Notes under the pieces: generated by a model | Seen by the model: the letters and a program-made list of their open reading frames with translations, nothing else | Told to the model about the DNA's origin: nothing | Databases searched by the model: none | Assembly (NCBI GenBank): GCA_947396885.1 | Contig: OX377203.1 | Span: 23,997,253 to 24,061,252 of the forward strand | Source: Heligmosomoides polygyrus polygyrus | Lineage: Eukaryota > Nematoda > Chromadorea > Rhabditida > Heligmosomidae | Direction: 5' to 3' | DNA length: 64,000 nucleotides | Position numbers and translations under genes: made by a program | Shown here: positions 33,480-43,323 of the stretch, one piece after another | Layout of the letters: each line of letters starts with the position of its first letter | How positions within the stretch are numbered: position 1 is the stretch's first letter

Positions 33480-34550
33480 ACACACTCTAGACGCCGCCTA
33501 TCACTCCGGAGAAGAACTGTCCCTCGGAACATGCGACAGCAGGGGAGGAGAAGGCGTTGGTGTCCTCGTCAACACACACTTGGCCACGAACATCGATTCG
33601 TACGAGTCTCTGACAAACCGAATCGGACGAATCTGCAACTGAAGCGATGTGGATCCGTGCCAGCTTTGACTGCATTCGTCGCGTATGCCCCAACATCCGA
33701 CTACGACGACGATGAGGTCGGAGCCTTCTACGTGGAGCTGGAGAAGTTCTATAAGGAAGATCACACCTACAAGGTGATCGTCGGCGACTTCAACGCCAAG
33801 ATCGGACCGCGAAGGTCGCCGGAAGAACTTCACATCGGAACCCACGGTTTGAAGTGGAACGAGCAAGGTGAAAGGCTGTCTGAGTTTATCATGTCGACCA
33901 AGACCATCCATGGGAACTCACAGTTCCAGAAGCATCCCTCTCTACGATGGATCTGGGAATCCCCAGGTGGCCAGTTCCACAACGAGATCGACCATATCAT
34001 CTTCAACTGCAAGCATTGCCTGACCGACGTCCGTTGTCCCCAAGTTCTACACGGGATCCCTCCATCGCACGAGATTCCTTTTTTCGCGTCGAGGATAGAA
34101 GGCCGCGAAATTTAAGGAGAGAAATCCTAAAACAATCATCAAATAGAATCTTTACATCTCTCTTGCTGGGACCTTTACGTCCCCCCTACGTCTCTTTTTC
34201 AGAAGATACCGTCTCTGCGGTGGTGCTACGGGACCCGAGAGCTTGAAGACCACCAAGAGTCGTCTGTCTCCGGGAACTCTCAATCTGATACCCCAGCACG
34301 AGCGTCAAGCAATATCAACTGACGTCCGAGCTTGTGAAGCTATGCAGAGAGACTTTAAAGGATGATCTCCATGGGAAGAAAAGAGTGCGCAAGTGTTGGC
34401 TGGGACTTCTGAAGCACGAGCATAAGAACATCAGTAATAGCTGGCGGAACTTCGCCAACTTCGAGACCAAAACGGCCGCTCCTCGATGCAGAGGATATAC
34501 TCGTAGTGTTTTCTTTCTGACGATAATCGTGCGCACCACATTCGGCTCAT
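33480..34550 (+). mobile_element. RTE-like LINE fragment: apurinic-type endonuclease domain
   Basis: A frame open at 33531-34115 contains 'TAFVAYAPTSDYDDDEVGAF', 'YKVIVGDFNAKIGPRRSPEE', 'HGLKWNEQGERLSEFIM', 'TIHGNSQFQKH' and 'FHNEIDHIIFN', in the order of the RTE endonuclease domain (GDFNAKIG and EIDHI are catalytic blocks). Just upstream 'GEELSLGTCDSRGGEGVGVL' is readable in another frame. Downstream only short RTE-like pieces ('REAIKEDL'-type) survive, with stops. The RT domain is not present. Confidence 0.75.
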
Positions 34551-34725
34551 ATTAACTGTATCAACCATCCACCCTATTCCAACTGGGCGTGAAGACATCT
34601 GTCATTTCGCTACAAAGTGATGAACAGTCTAACAGATACTGCGAAAATTTCAACATTAAGTCATACAAATATGAAATTTGGGCAGAAAACCATGGAGCTG
34701 TCCAATGTTACGATGACCTCCAGTT

Positions 34726-37458
34726 TCACTTTTCTCTCCAGCAAACGTTCACATCATCCGTCCGATATCGCTGCGTGATTGTCGACTTCTCCAGCTGCAA
34801 ACGAAACGTGAACCTCCAACAAACAGCCGTTGAGAAGACGACGGAGACATGTCCACAAAAATTTCGACAGCACCTCACACTCCAGACCAGCCTCGAACAT
34901 CAAGCAACCAGCTTGGGCGATCATCGCTCCGTTGTCGATGCAGAAGCGTTCGTCCGTTGCGAAGAGATGAGCACCGCGCTCGGCACACATGCACTCAGCC
35001 ATCTCCTGAACGTCTCTCTCAGCTCTTGACGTAGTCCGTCTGTGGAAAGTACTCTCCACACTACCTGCAGCCGTTTGTTGCAGCCAACTCCACCGACCAC
35101 CATCAGCTCTTTGCTTCCCGTATGCGCCATCGCCCGCTCGGTGATCTCCACAAGCATCGCAAACACAGTCTCCTGTTGAAACAAAGGCTATTGGAGGGTA
35201 TCAATCAATTTTTGTCTAGGATGCGCCACATATCAGAATTCTACGGGACATAGAGAGAGCAGAATAAAAGCGCATTTGTAGAGAGCAGCTTAAAGGCGCA
35301 TTTGCTTCATTTGGTGACTTTTTCAGGTTTCTAGTGGGGAAGCGAAAACGTGTAGTTAATGGAAGGCTTGTTTGGTAAATGCACCGAATCGAACTTCAAG
35401 TGACGACCTGGGCCCACCTCTAAATACAACATCGACATATATTCGGTGGTGTAGAGCATAAAATGACCTTACCTGCAGAGAAAAGCAAAGATCCTCGACG
35501 GTATACTCTCCAGACTCCAACAATTGGGGTGCTTTGCTTTCTATTGTGGACAACACGCCGGAAAACGCCACGTCCATGCCCTTAACTGTGTAGGGCAGGT
35601 CCAGCAGTTTGCTTCCTGGAAACGACAGCATCTAAGCACATTGAAGATTTTGTCGCATAGTTCGGTAAAGGCTTCAATTGTCTTGAAACCTTTACCGAAC
35701 AATGCGACAATAATCTAATGGTCAAACATTAAGTGACAGGAAAACTGCTCATAGTGCACCACTAATAGAAAGTCACCTTTGCAAAGAAGTTGAAAAAATG
35801 TAGTGCCCCCTGAACGTTTCTGTCAATGGATTGTCATTTTCATTTCTTTGCTCTGACGATCAGAAATGAGCTATTGTCCCAGTCCTAATTGAATAAAGAA
35901 CAGACTGAGGAAGAAGGAAAAAAGAAGAGAAACCTTATCGGCTGGAGTTTGTCACGCTTCCCAATTGAAATCATTATTTTCTTTCCACCAACAAGGTCCA
36001 CTCAAATTTTTGTTTAGCCGACCATTCGAAACAGTCCATCATCCTCTAATTGAACGACACCTCAGATAGACCACCTCCCTTTGTTTGAATGCAGCAGAGA
36101 CCGCCATCGCGGAGGAGAGATCGAAAACAGCGCTATGGTGGCCACTTACAGTTAGAGGTTTCTGGGGCAAATTATTTTGTGACAAATGTACTCCTGCGCC
36201 TCCCGAATTGGGCGGAACCAATTCAAAAATGTGAGTGAAACTGCACCAGGCTTTTATAACCCTACTTTTCTCTCCCGCACCCTCCCCCCCCCCAAAAAAA
36301 AAAAAAACAAAAAAAGAGATTGATGCTATGGTAAACAATTATGAATATTCGTTGAGGTCTAGAACACCTTGACGAAGGGGGTTGGATACGATATTGCAAC
36401 ATATTGCAGATCTATCAACCAGGTTGTGCTCAGCAAAAGACGGCAACAATGTACAATAGAGAACCAAGATTCTCCCGTAGATGCTATCCTCTTTCGGCTT
36501 AGGCTGCCATTCAGCAGAGAAATGATTCCCACACTTCATGAACCTCAAAATCGCAGCAGCAGAGAAAACACTGAATTACAACGGAACGTCGTAGTCAAGC
36601 ATACATCTCGTACACGAATCACCTTGAGACGAATGAGACAATAAAATCACCCTTCTTAGCAGCCTGTTCGATGTTGTATCCAGGACTAGGGTTGTTGGGA
36701 AGCTTGACGACTCGAGCGAAGCGATCAAGACAGTTGCCCACAGCGATGTCTATTGTCTCTCCGAATACGCGATACTTGTTGTGGGAATACGATATCACCT
36801 GAAGCGAATGGTACAACATCTGCCAACGCCAATCTGATGGGCGGAAGATGATAGAAGACTCACTTGGGTGTTTCCACCACTGACATAGAGAACCACCGGG
36901 TTGTCCGCACCTGTGATGAGCCGCCCCATTTCAATATGACCAATGCAGTGATTAACGGGGATGAGTTTCAGACCCCAGGTCAACGACAACGATCTCGCAA
37001 CTATTGCTCCAACCTGGAAAGCGTCAGACATTCTATACGCTGTTACTAGGATTCAACGGAGACAGTAACTAACCTGCAACGGAGCGCCCATTCCAGGCCC
37101 TTTTGTGAAAGCGATAGCATCTATTTCCTTTTCAGGGTCCTTTATTTTGGCCTCTGCAAGGGCCTTGACAAGAACCTTCAGGATCTGAACAAGAAAACTG
37201 AAGATAAAGGCGCCTTCATTTTGACCACAAAGTTAAGGTCAAACCTGCTGGCGGTGGTGCTGCGCAGTTTCACTGGGTCTGAAGCCCTCACCTGGTGGTG
37301 CATGGAACGTCGCACGTGGATTCGAGAGCACCACCCCGTCACGTATAATTCCAACCTGTAGAGGTAATTAACTTACACTTTCAATGCGACAAAACTCAAA
37401 GAGGAGAACTCACTCCTATCTTGTTCGCTGAACCTTCGATTCCAAGAACACAGACCAT
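34726..37458 (-). CDS. OSGEP: tRNA N6-threonylcarbamoyladenosine synthase, KEOPS catalytic subunit (OSGEP/Kae1), nine exons
   Basis: Exons: 37414-37458, 37245-37355, 37074-37184, 36864-37013, 36651-36798, 35473-35615, 35065-35172, 34874-35005, 34726-34794. All introns are GT-AG, all phases agree, giving 338 aa (human OSGEP 335). The Kae1/TsaD landmarks are present in order: N-terminal '[12 protein letters not shown]', 'KGPGMGAPL', metal-binding '[11 protein letters not shown]', 'LYVSGGNTQ', '[18 protein letters not shown]', '[13 protein letters not shown]', '[11 protein letters not shown]', '[16 protein letters not shown]', ending '[10 protein letters not shown]'. The family transfers threonylcarbamoyl to A37 of ANN-decoding tRNAs with the KEOPS partners. 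The ATG at 37458 begins the conserved '[13 protein letters not shown]'. The 1-kb intron 5 carries a hairpin repeat. A membrane-protein gene ends 245 bp upstream on the same strand. Confidence 0.97.
35650..35710. repeat. Hairpin repeat in OSGEP intron 5
   Basis: TTGTCGCATAGTTCGGTAAA pairs with TTTACCGAACAATGCGACAA (stem about 28 bp with two mismatches, short loop). It lies 35 bp upstream of the exon 6 acceptor on the transcribed strand, so the hairpin would form in the pre-mRNA next to a splice site. Confidence 0.8.
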
Positions 37459-37702
37459 GTTTTCAGATAAATCTCTTCAGCGAGAGAAGTTGCCGCCCTC
37501 TCTGCAAACCCTGGATTAAAGAACAATCTTCTAAATGTGAGACTTCTTAGAAGTACTTTAATACATTTCAAAGGAGACGTAAGAGCGCTCATTCTGCATT
37601 CACATCAGCTCTGCTGAAGAGCCATTCAAATTTGCATCTTACAGCTCCGATTTGTTACCCGACGGTGGAACCAACTGTGGCGAAACTGACTGAAGAATTA
37701 GG

Positions 37703-38035
37703 CTACCTTTCTTCGGCATAACATCTGGCCCTTATCTGTCCCTCGACGACGAGATGCACGAAAGATGTAAATGGCCACCATATGAGGAATGACAAAAGAG
37801 GTTCACAACACCCATCAACGTGTTTTCCAGACTTATTCGCGAAAGGTATGAACGAGAACTTTGAAGCTGTTAGCACCTCTTCCCCGAAAATAACTCACTG
37901 GGTCACAGGGAAGAAACCAATGAGGACGTGTTTGAAGACTGATTAGAAAGAGGATAACAAAAGTGAGACATACGTGATGTTTCCGGGTTTGGTTCCTACC
38001 ACTGCGGCCCTCACATTGAACCGAACGTATCCCAG
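37703..38035 (-). CDS. Partial gene: small predicted membrane protein of unknown family
   Basis: Three splice-linked exons are phase-consistent: 37974-38035 ('LGYVRFNVRAAVVGTKPGN'), 37899-37938 ('LQTRPHWFLPCDP') and 37703-37831 ('PLLSFLIWWPFTSFVHLVVE', then 'GQIRARCYAEER' and TAG). The introns are 35 and 67 bp; the first is at the short limit for nematodes. The last exon has one hydrophobic segment. I do not recognise the family, and the start was not found. The exon before 38035 must end in phase 0; the LYR exon at 38440-38580 ends in phase 0, so the two could in principle belong to one gene, though that is not expected from LYR proteins. The stop lies 245 bp before the OSGEP start codon, the spacing of genes in nematode operons. 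Confidence 0.4.
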
Positions 38036-38439
38036 CTGCAAACCGAACACTACGCAGCTTCCTCTGCACCTTTCTCCAACTTTTTCTACAACTTACCCGT
38101 AGCCGCGTGGTATGTTAGAATACATGCGAATTCTTATGCTGAACGTGCAATGGAATAACTGAGATTATACGTGCAGCAACTGCCAGAAGACACTGATTTT
38201 GTTCGCTTTAAAAAAAAGTGTGTTTGGCTCATGCCTGGGTATGCAAACTACTTTGCCCATTAATCTGGGAAAGAAAGCTCTTTAACTAACAAACAAACAG
38301 CAGCTACACTCTAACAACGCATTCAAAATGCCTTCGTAGCCCCAGAAGAATGCACGAACATCTCAGAAATTGACACCATTCTCCGAGTTTCTGAGAACTT
38401 ACGTGTCCAATGACGGAAGATGAAGGGAGTATGACCTAC

Positions 38440-38580
38440 GTTATAATTCTGTAAAGCCGCTGCTGTTGTGTCTCGTCGACTCCGTTCGAAAGCCTCACGA
38501 ATTCTCGAAACGAAGTAGGTCTTGTCGGTATACTTCAGGTTAGCTGAGTATCGCAGTAGATCACGATACAGACTGAGCAC
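38440..38580 (-). CDS. Exon of a LYR-motif (Complex1_LYR) protein
   Basis: One 141-bp exon with a good CATCTCAG acceptor and a gtaggt donor encodes 47 residues: 'VLSLYRDLLRYSANLKYTDK' followed by 'YFVSRIREAFERSR'. The L-Y-R tripeptide, the following L-L-R and the downstream R-x-x-F/IRxxF pattern are diagnostic of LYR proteins, small mitochondrial matrix factors that bind the acyl carrier protein and assist Fe-S or respiratory-complex assembly. The 'LKYTDK.YF...IR..F' arrangement is closest, from memory, to the MIEF1 microprotein / short LYRM type. The initiator and terminal exons were not identified; no ATG in frame lies directly upstream, so a first exon is expected to the right. Confidence 0.65.
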
Positions 38581-39163
38581 CTGAGATGGAAATGCATTAG
38601 CTTAAGGTTTCCTGGCCATTTTCAAGTCCATGGTAGGCCTCTTTTTGTACTTGAATCCAAGAAGAGGAAAACTTTGAGTCTTAAAGTGTGAATTTAGCTT
38701 CCAAATATCATCCCTCTACGCCCTACATATTGTAGCACTGTCCACAAAGGATTATACTAGGCGACTAGCTCAAAACCACAGTAAAAACTAGAGGAGTATG
38801 TATGCACTGGAACGGGCACATTCTGACATTTACGATGGCCTTCAGTCAACAAGCTGATTTTGCGACTCCAACACAATAAGTCTCTCTGCAGCTTTTCCAA
38901 AGAAAACTGGCCGGTACACCACAAGAGCACAATAAACACTCATGCAACGGCTTCCATTCGGCACCCATTTATCCACGATCTTAGAGTGTTAATCTTCACC
39001 GACACTGGTTACAGAAGATGTGCCATCTAAAGCAACCGTCCATTTACTATAAGGTGCGAATCAGAACTCACTGTCCAAAACAATAAAATTTTAGCGTGTG
39101 TAATACTTAACAACTCAAAGACGAATGCAATTTAGTAGGTTTCTCTTTTATAGCTCCAGGGAC
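38581..39163. other. Upstream of LYR exon; first exon not identified
   Basis: The initiating exon of the LYR protein should lie here or further right on the minus strand. No convincing ATG-donor combination was found. Confidence 0.35.
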
Positions 39164-39314
39164 GGATTCATCAACAATTAACCCCATGTGTATGAGGGGT
39201 ATAAGGGTAGATATAGGATAAGAGACAGGTAGAGATAAGGTAAGAGTCAGAGACACAGGCATCATCGCGGGTATCTCTATCCCCTATACCCGTGGGTTAG
39301 CCGTTGATGAATCC
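39164..39314. mobile_element. ~150-bp MITE
   Basis: GGATTCATCAAC(AATT)AACCC at the left pairs with GGGTTAGCCGTTGATGAATCC at the right, and both ends continue inward through GAGGGGTATAAGGG / CCCCTATACCC. The middle is a GATAAGAGA-rich simple stretch. No coding sequence or clear target duplication. Confidence 0.65.
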
Positions 39315-40070
39315 CCCCTCCCATCTTGAACCCTACTCGGACGCCTCAATACACCTTCAGTAAACTATTAGTTTTTATAGTTTTCGAATCGATTGCACAC
39401 AAAGAATTCAAACTGTGGTACTGAATGCGGACAGCCATCCAAAGTCTAACTCTAAATGTGGAGAAGTCCGCATGGCTGCCACCATCTCGGGTTTTGAGTC
39501 TGATGATCCCTATCTATGGTCAAAGCAGAACAGTAGTTTAGCCTCCTCGTCATCCAAGTGACGCTCTAGGACCTACTTGTAGGAGTTGGGCTTTTCGCTT
39601 TCTCACTTAACACATCCAAATCGATATTCCTATGAAGACTCTCCATCCTTCAAACAGTAACAAATATTTCCATTTTTGCAAAGTCCTTGAACCCACGTAG
39701 TTATGAGGTTGATAGTTTATTATGGAATCGCACAGCCGCAAGACGGCTGTTTAATAGTTTCTGCACATCGACATGGAAAAGCAAAAATTCTGCTTAATAG
39801 GATCAGGTGTTCGAATCCCAGTCTTGTAGTATTTGTCGCATTTTTTCTATATAGTCAATGTTTGGAAGGCAATGCCTTGTGCAACTGTGTGCTACCATAG
39901 TAAGCTATCGGTGCCCTTAACTCAGTAGGTTGCTGAAATTTGCAAAAATGTAACACACTTTCTTACTGGTAGAAGAGTGAAGATTATCGCCTGGTGTTCA
40001 TTTTCGTTGGGTGTTCGCCTGAAACCCTTCCCTGGTTAGTCTAAACATTCATCTAAAACCCACGTCGTGA
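39315..40070. other. No gene recognised
   Basis: At 39812-39830 a GGTGTTCGAATCCCAG word resembles a tRNA B box, but no matching A box or cloverleaf could be built, so it is probably a SINE relic. Confidence 0.4.
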
Positions 40071-40071
40071 A

Positions 40072-40372
40072 AGGATAAGGATAAGGATAAAGGACGGCGT
40101 TATTCAATCCCTTCTGGGATGCGCCAGCGCATTCTACTTCTACGGGATGTCGTGGAGGCGACATGAATGCGTATTTGGCCATACAATGACTTGCGGTGGC
40201 CAGCCGATGAACAAGTCAGCGCTTTATCCTTCCCAGACAACTCTGGTACCAATTCACCGACCCCGGAGGGATGGAAGGCTTGGTTGGCCTGGGCGAGAAA
40301 TCCGAACCAGGAACCTGGTATCGGGTGCACGCGACAGTCGCGCCTCCTCCGACTGCGCTACACGCGCCCCGT
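40072..40372 (-). mobile_element. tRNA-derived SINE (family A), full-length copy
   Basis: On the minus strand the element starts GCGTGTAGCGCAGTCGG, a perfect A box (TAGCGCAGTCGG), with GGTTCCTGGTTCGG as B box about 40 bp on. The body includes CAGGCCAACCAAGCC, CTTGTTCATCGGCTGGCC, CCACGACATCC and ends GGATTGAATAACGCCGTCC followed by a (TCCTTA)n tail. A pol III head plus short-repeat tail is the SINE pattern. It is the most complete of the six copies in this window. Confidence 0.85.
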
Positions 40373-40498
40373 GAAAGGAACACGATCGAAAAACCCACTA
40401 CTAGCACCAATCTTAAAGGATCAAACTGAAGTGTAATTCAATGTTATTCGTCATCTGAAGCTCCTGTGCCTAGTCTGGGAAAGACTCTGATGTGTTTA

Positions 40499-40620
40499 TC
40501 GGCTGCCCACCTCACGTCATTGTATGGTCAAATACGCATTCAACGCGCATCTACGACATCTCGTAAAAGTAGAACGCGTGTCGCATCCCAAAAGGGATTG
40601 AGTAACGCCGTCCTTCATTC
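40499..40620 (+). mobile_element. tRNA-derived SINE (family A), 5'-truncated copy
   Basis: Contains only the 3' half of the family: CGGCTGCCCACCTCACGTCAT, GGTCAAATACGCATTCAACG, CTACGACATCTCG and GGGATTGAGTAACGCCGTCC. It lies 125 bp from, and inverted relative to, the full-length copy at 40072-40372. Confidence 0.75.
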
Positions 40621-41797
40621 CTCATCTTTTATATGTATTTTATTGTAATCGCACATATGGTGCAATGATTCAAATATTATTCTAATAACCTATGGTTTGA
40701 GGTCTAACAGCAACAGCCTGTGTCAACAGAAATGGTATCGCAAACTTGTTAGCCCTCTTCCAAACCAAGGATGAGGGAGCATTCAAAAATTCTTCCTCAG
40801 CTTCACCAGAGAGCCGTAAAATAATCGCGAGCACACGGGCACATCCATAAGGTTCCACAAAGCCCCCCCCCCCAGAGGAACTCCAAAGGCTGCTCATTGC
40901 GTTATCGACGCCTTAAGTTAGTTGAGCTTCTGCCCCGAACGACTCCTAGTTATGCCACCCACTGTGACAACTGTGACAACATAGCATACTTAGCAAGTAC
41001 CACAGTCAGCTGAGAGCAATGCCTCTCCGTCGAACGCATTTCTAGACCTTTTTTCCAGCTTAGGAAGTAGACAAGCGGCAAATGAACCATACAATCCATA
41101 CCTCAACACGTTTCATAGGAAGCACACAGCAAGAACGAGCAAATCTTCACTCAACAACCGCTGTTGATCACGAGGTACGACCTGAGCACAACTCTTGCAC
41201 GTCGCTAAATCAACGCTATCGTCATGCAGAGACCAGCACGCGCCTAGAAACTCTCCGGAGAGCAGCAGTGACTGACTACCAGTACCGAGAACACTAGCCA
41301 TGAAGAGTCAAAATTTAATCAATATATAAAAAGTCGTTGTTCCCGAACAAAATATTAAACGCTGGCGACGAATTAATGGAACAGCAATACACGATCGAAA
41401 GCTACACGTCTCGTTAATGTTACCGTAAATGGAGCTAGATCCCCAGCACTGGTATGAACGGCATTCGTGAATCCACGAAATAGGAGAATAAATACTTGAT
41501 CACGCCTGGACAATCTATCACAAGTGACATAACGGTTAATGAACATGGATACATGACGACGATAAAAGCCGAAGATCACAAGGAACGTTTCGGGTGGAAC
41601 ACCGCCGGCACTGGCGAGACCGACCGTGGGGAACTCGTTGAAAGGGAACGAACAGTTGGAATTGTCAGCACCATCAGAACTCATAAAGGACGAATCTCTC
41701 GCCAATGGCTCACACATTCTCTGCACAGCAAAGGACGCGCTACCGCGAAATTCTTCAGCAGCTCCTCAGCACGCGAATCCTGGAGCATTCGGAGGAT
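40621..41797. other. 3' flank of the PIP4P gene; no other gene recognised
   Basis: Holds a C-run at 40863 and short chance frames on both strands. The PIP4P 3' untranslated region should begin at 41797 and run leftward. Confidence 0.4.
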
Positions 41798-43292
41798 TCA
41801 GATCGGTCCGAGCACAGTGCTCAGCTTCACCATCCAGAACTTGATGAAGTTGTAGGAGAGATAGACCACGACCAGGTAGGACAGCGCCCATGCTCCGTAC
41901 ATAATTGGATGTTGAGATGCCTGAACAGTACTCTGATCAATCGGAACAATGGAAGTTCAGCAGCAAATACTTACAGTAGGCACTGTCATAGCGGTTAAGA
42001 GCACGCTGAACAACAGACTGGTCACTGCGGAGACAAGGTAGATGAGAGCGCGGCGACGAGCGAAGCCTCCAACCGTTGACCTTGAAAGTCAGCACTTTGC
42101 AGCGGCCTCACCAAGACTCCAACAACGCAATTCAAGATCGGGCTAATCGGTTGCAGGACTCACTTCTTCTTGCAGTGAGGACAGTGGGCAAGGCAGTTGC
42201 TGAGAGTGTTGAACAGGAATACTTCGGAGCAGTGAACACATTGCACACGACAACTTCCAGCCGGCGCGCGAATGGCGCTTCCCTGCGGTTCACGGTGAGC
42301 TGAAGAAAGAAATGTGCACCTACCTTAGTCAGAACAGATTGCTTCAACTCCATTGAAAACAGCTAACTGGATGCCAATGAATGCGTGCAGGATGTGACCA
42401 CTTTGTTTTACTTCATCAAAATTTTCCAGCCAAATTTTCAGTAAAGAGGAGTTTGCTGGCAGGCAAGTTATTAAAAGTAAACCTACATTATGTACCAGGA
42501 TATTCAGAAAACCGTAAACTGGATGAGGTGCTGAGTGATTCGAAGTTAACAGTAAGTTGATGGAGCTCGTGGAAAGCAAAACCTAGACGCTGACGGTGAC
42601 GAGAATGCTACATGGCAGCTGCGTTGACTTGTGACAGCCCATATACACAATCAGATCGAGAGACAGCTGAACACACCATAGGCCAGGAAGCCGGCTATCA
42701 AGGTTGGCTTGACTTATTTACTCAGCAATAAATGAGTACGAATGTTGCCAAACCTTCGCCTACCAAAATCACGTTGGTCTTTTGCTGACAAAGTAGGAAA
42801 AGTCGGCCTTTTTCAATCTCCAACGAATTCTATCAGAATGTGTCAATCAACGGCTTCGATAAATTCCATCGAATATATTTATCAAAGAAATGGAAGCGAA
42901 GACTTAGCGGTGGAAGGCCGGAATTTCGCGTTCGGATTAAGCGGGCAGCGATTCCATACGGAAGATGCTCGGTGTTACCCCGATATCTGAGGAATTCCGT
43001 GAAGTACGTCTGCAGTGATACGACAACGTACCTCAGGCAAAAGGTGACACCGTCCGGAAGGTTGGTCTTAACCCTGATGTGCCCGGAGGGTGGCTACGCG
43101 GGCAACCAAAGCAGTGCTGGCTTGATATACTGCATCAGGCATTGGAGATGCCTAGGTAGCACCCCGATCAGAACTTTGATGGGAAAAGTGGAGCCAGCAT
43201 ATCATGAAAGTGGGTCCTGCTACTAAGCGGGACAAACGCTGAAGAAGAAGAGAGAAGAAAAAGAGAGAATAAAGAAGAACAAGAAGAACAAG

Positions 43293-43323
<31 letters not shown>

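Noticed and set aside
39812..39835. Possible tRNA gene (GGTGTTCGAATCCCAG)
   Set aside because: No A box at the right distance and no acceptor stem; only the B-box word is present.
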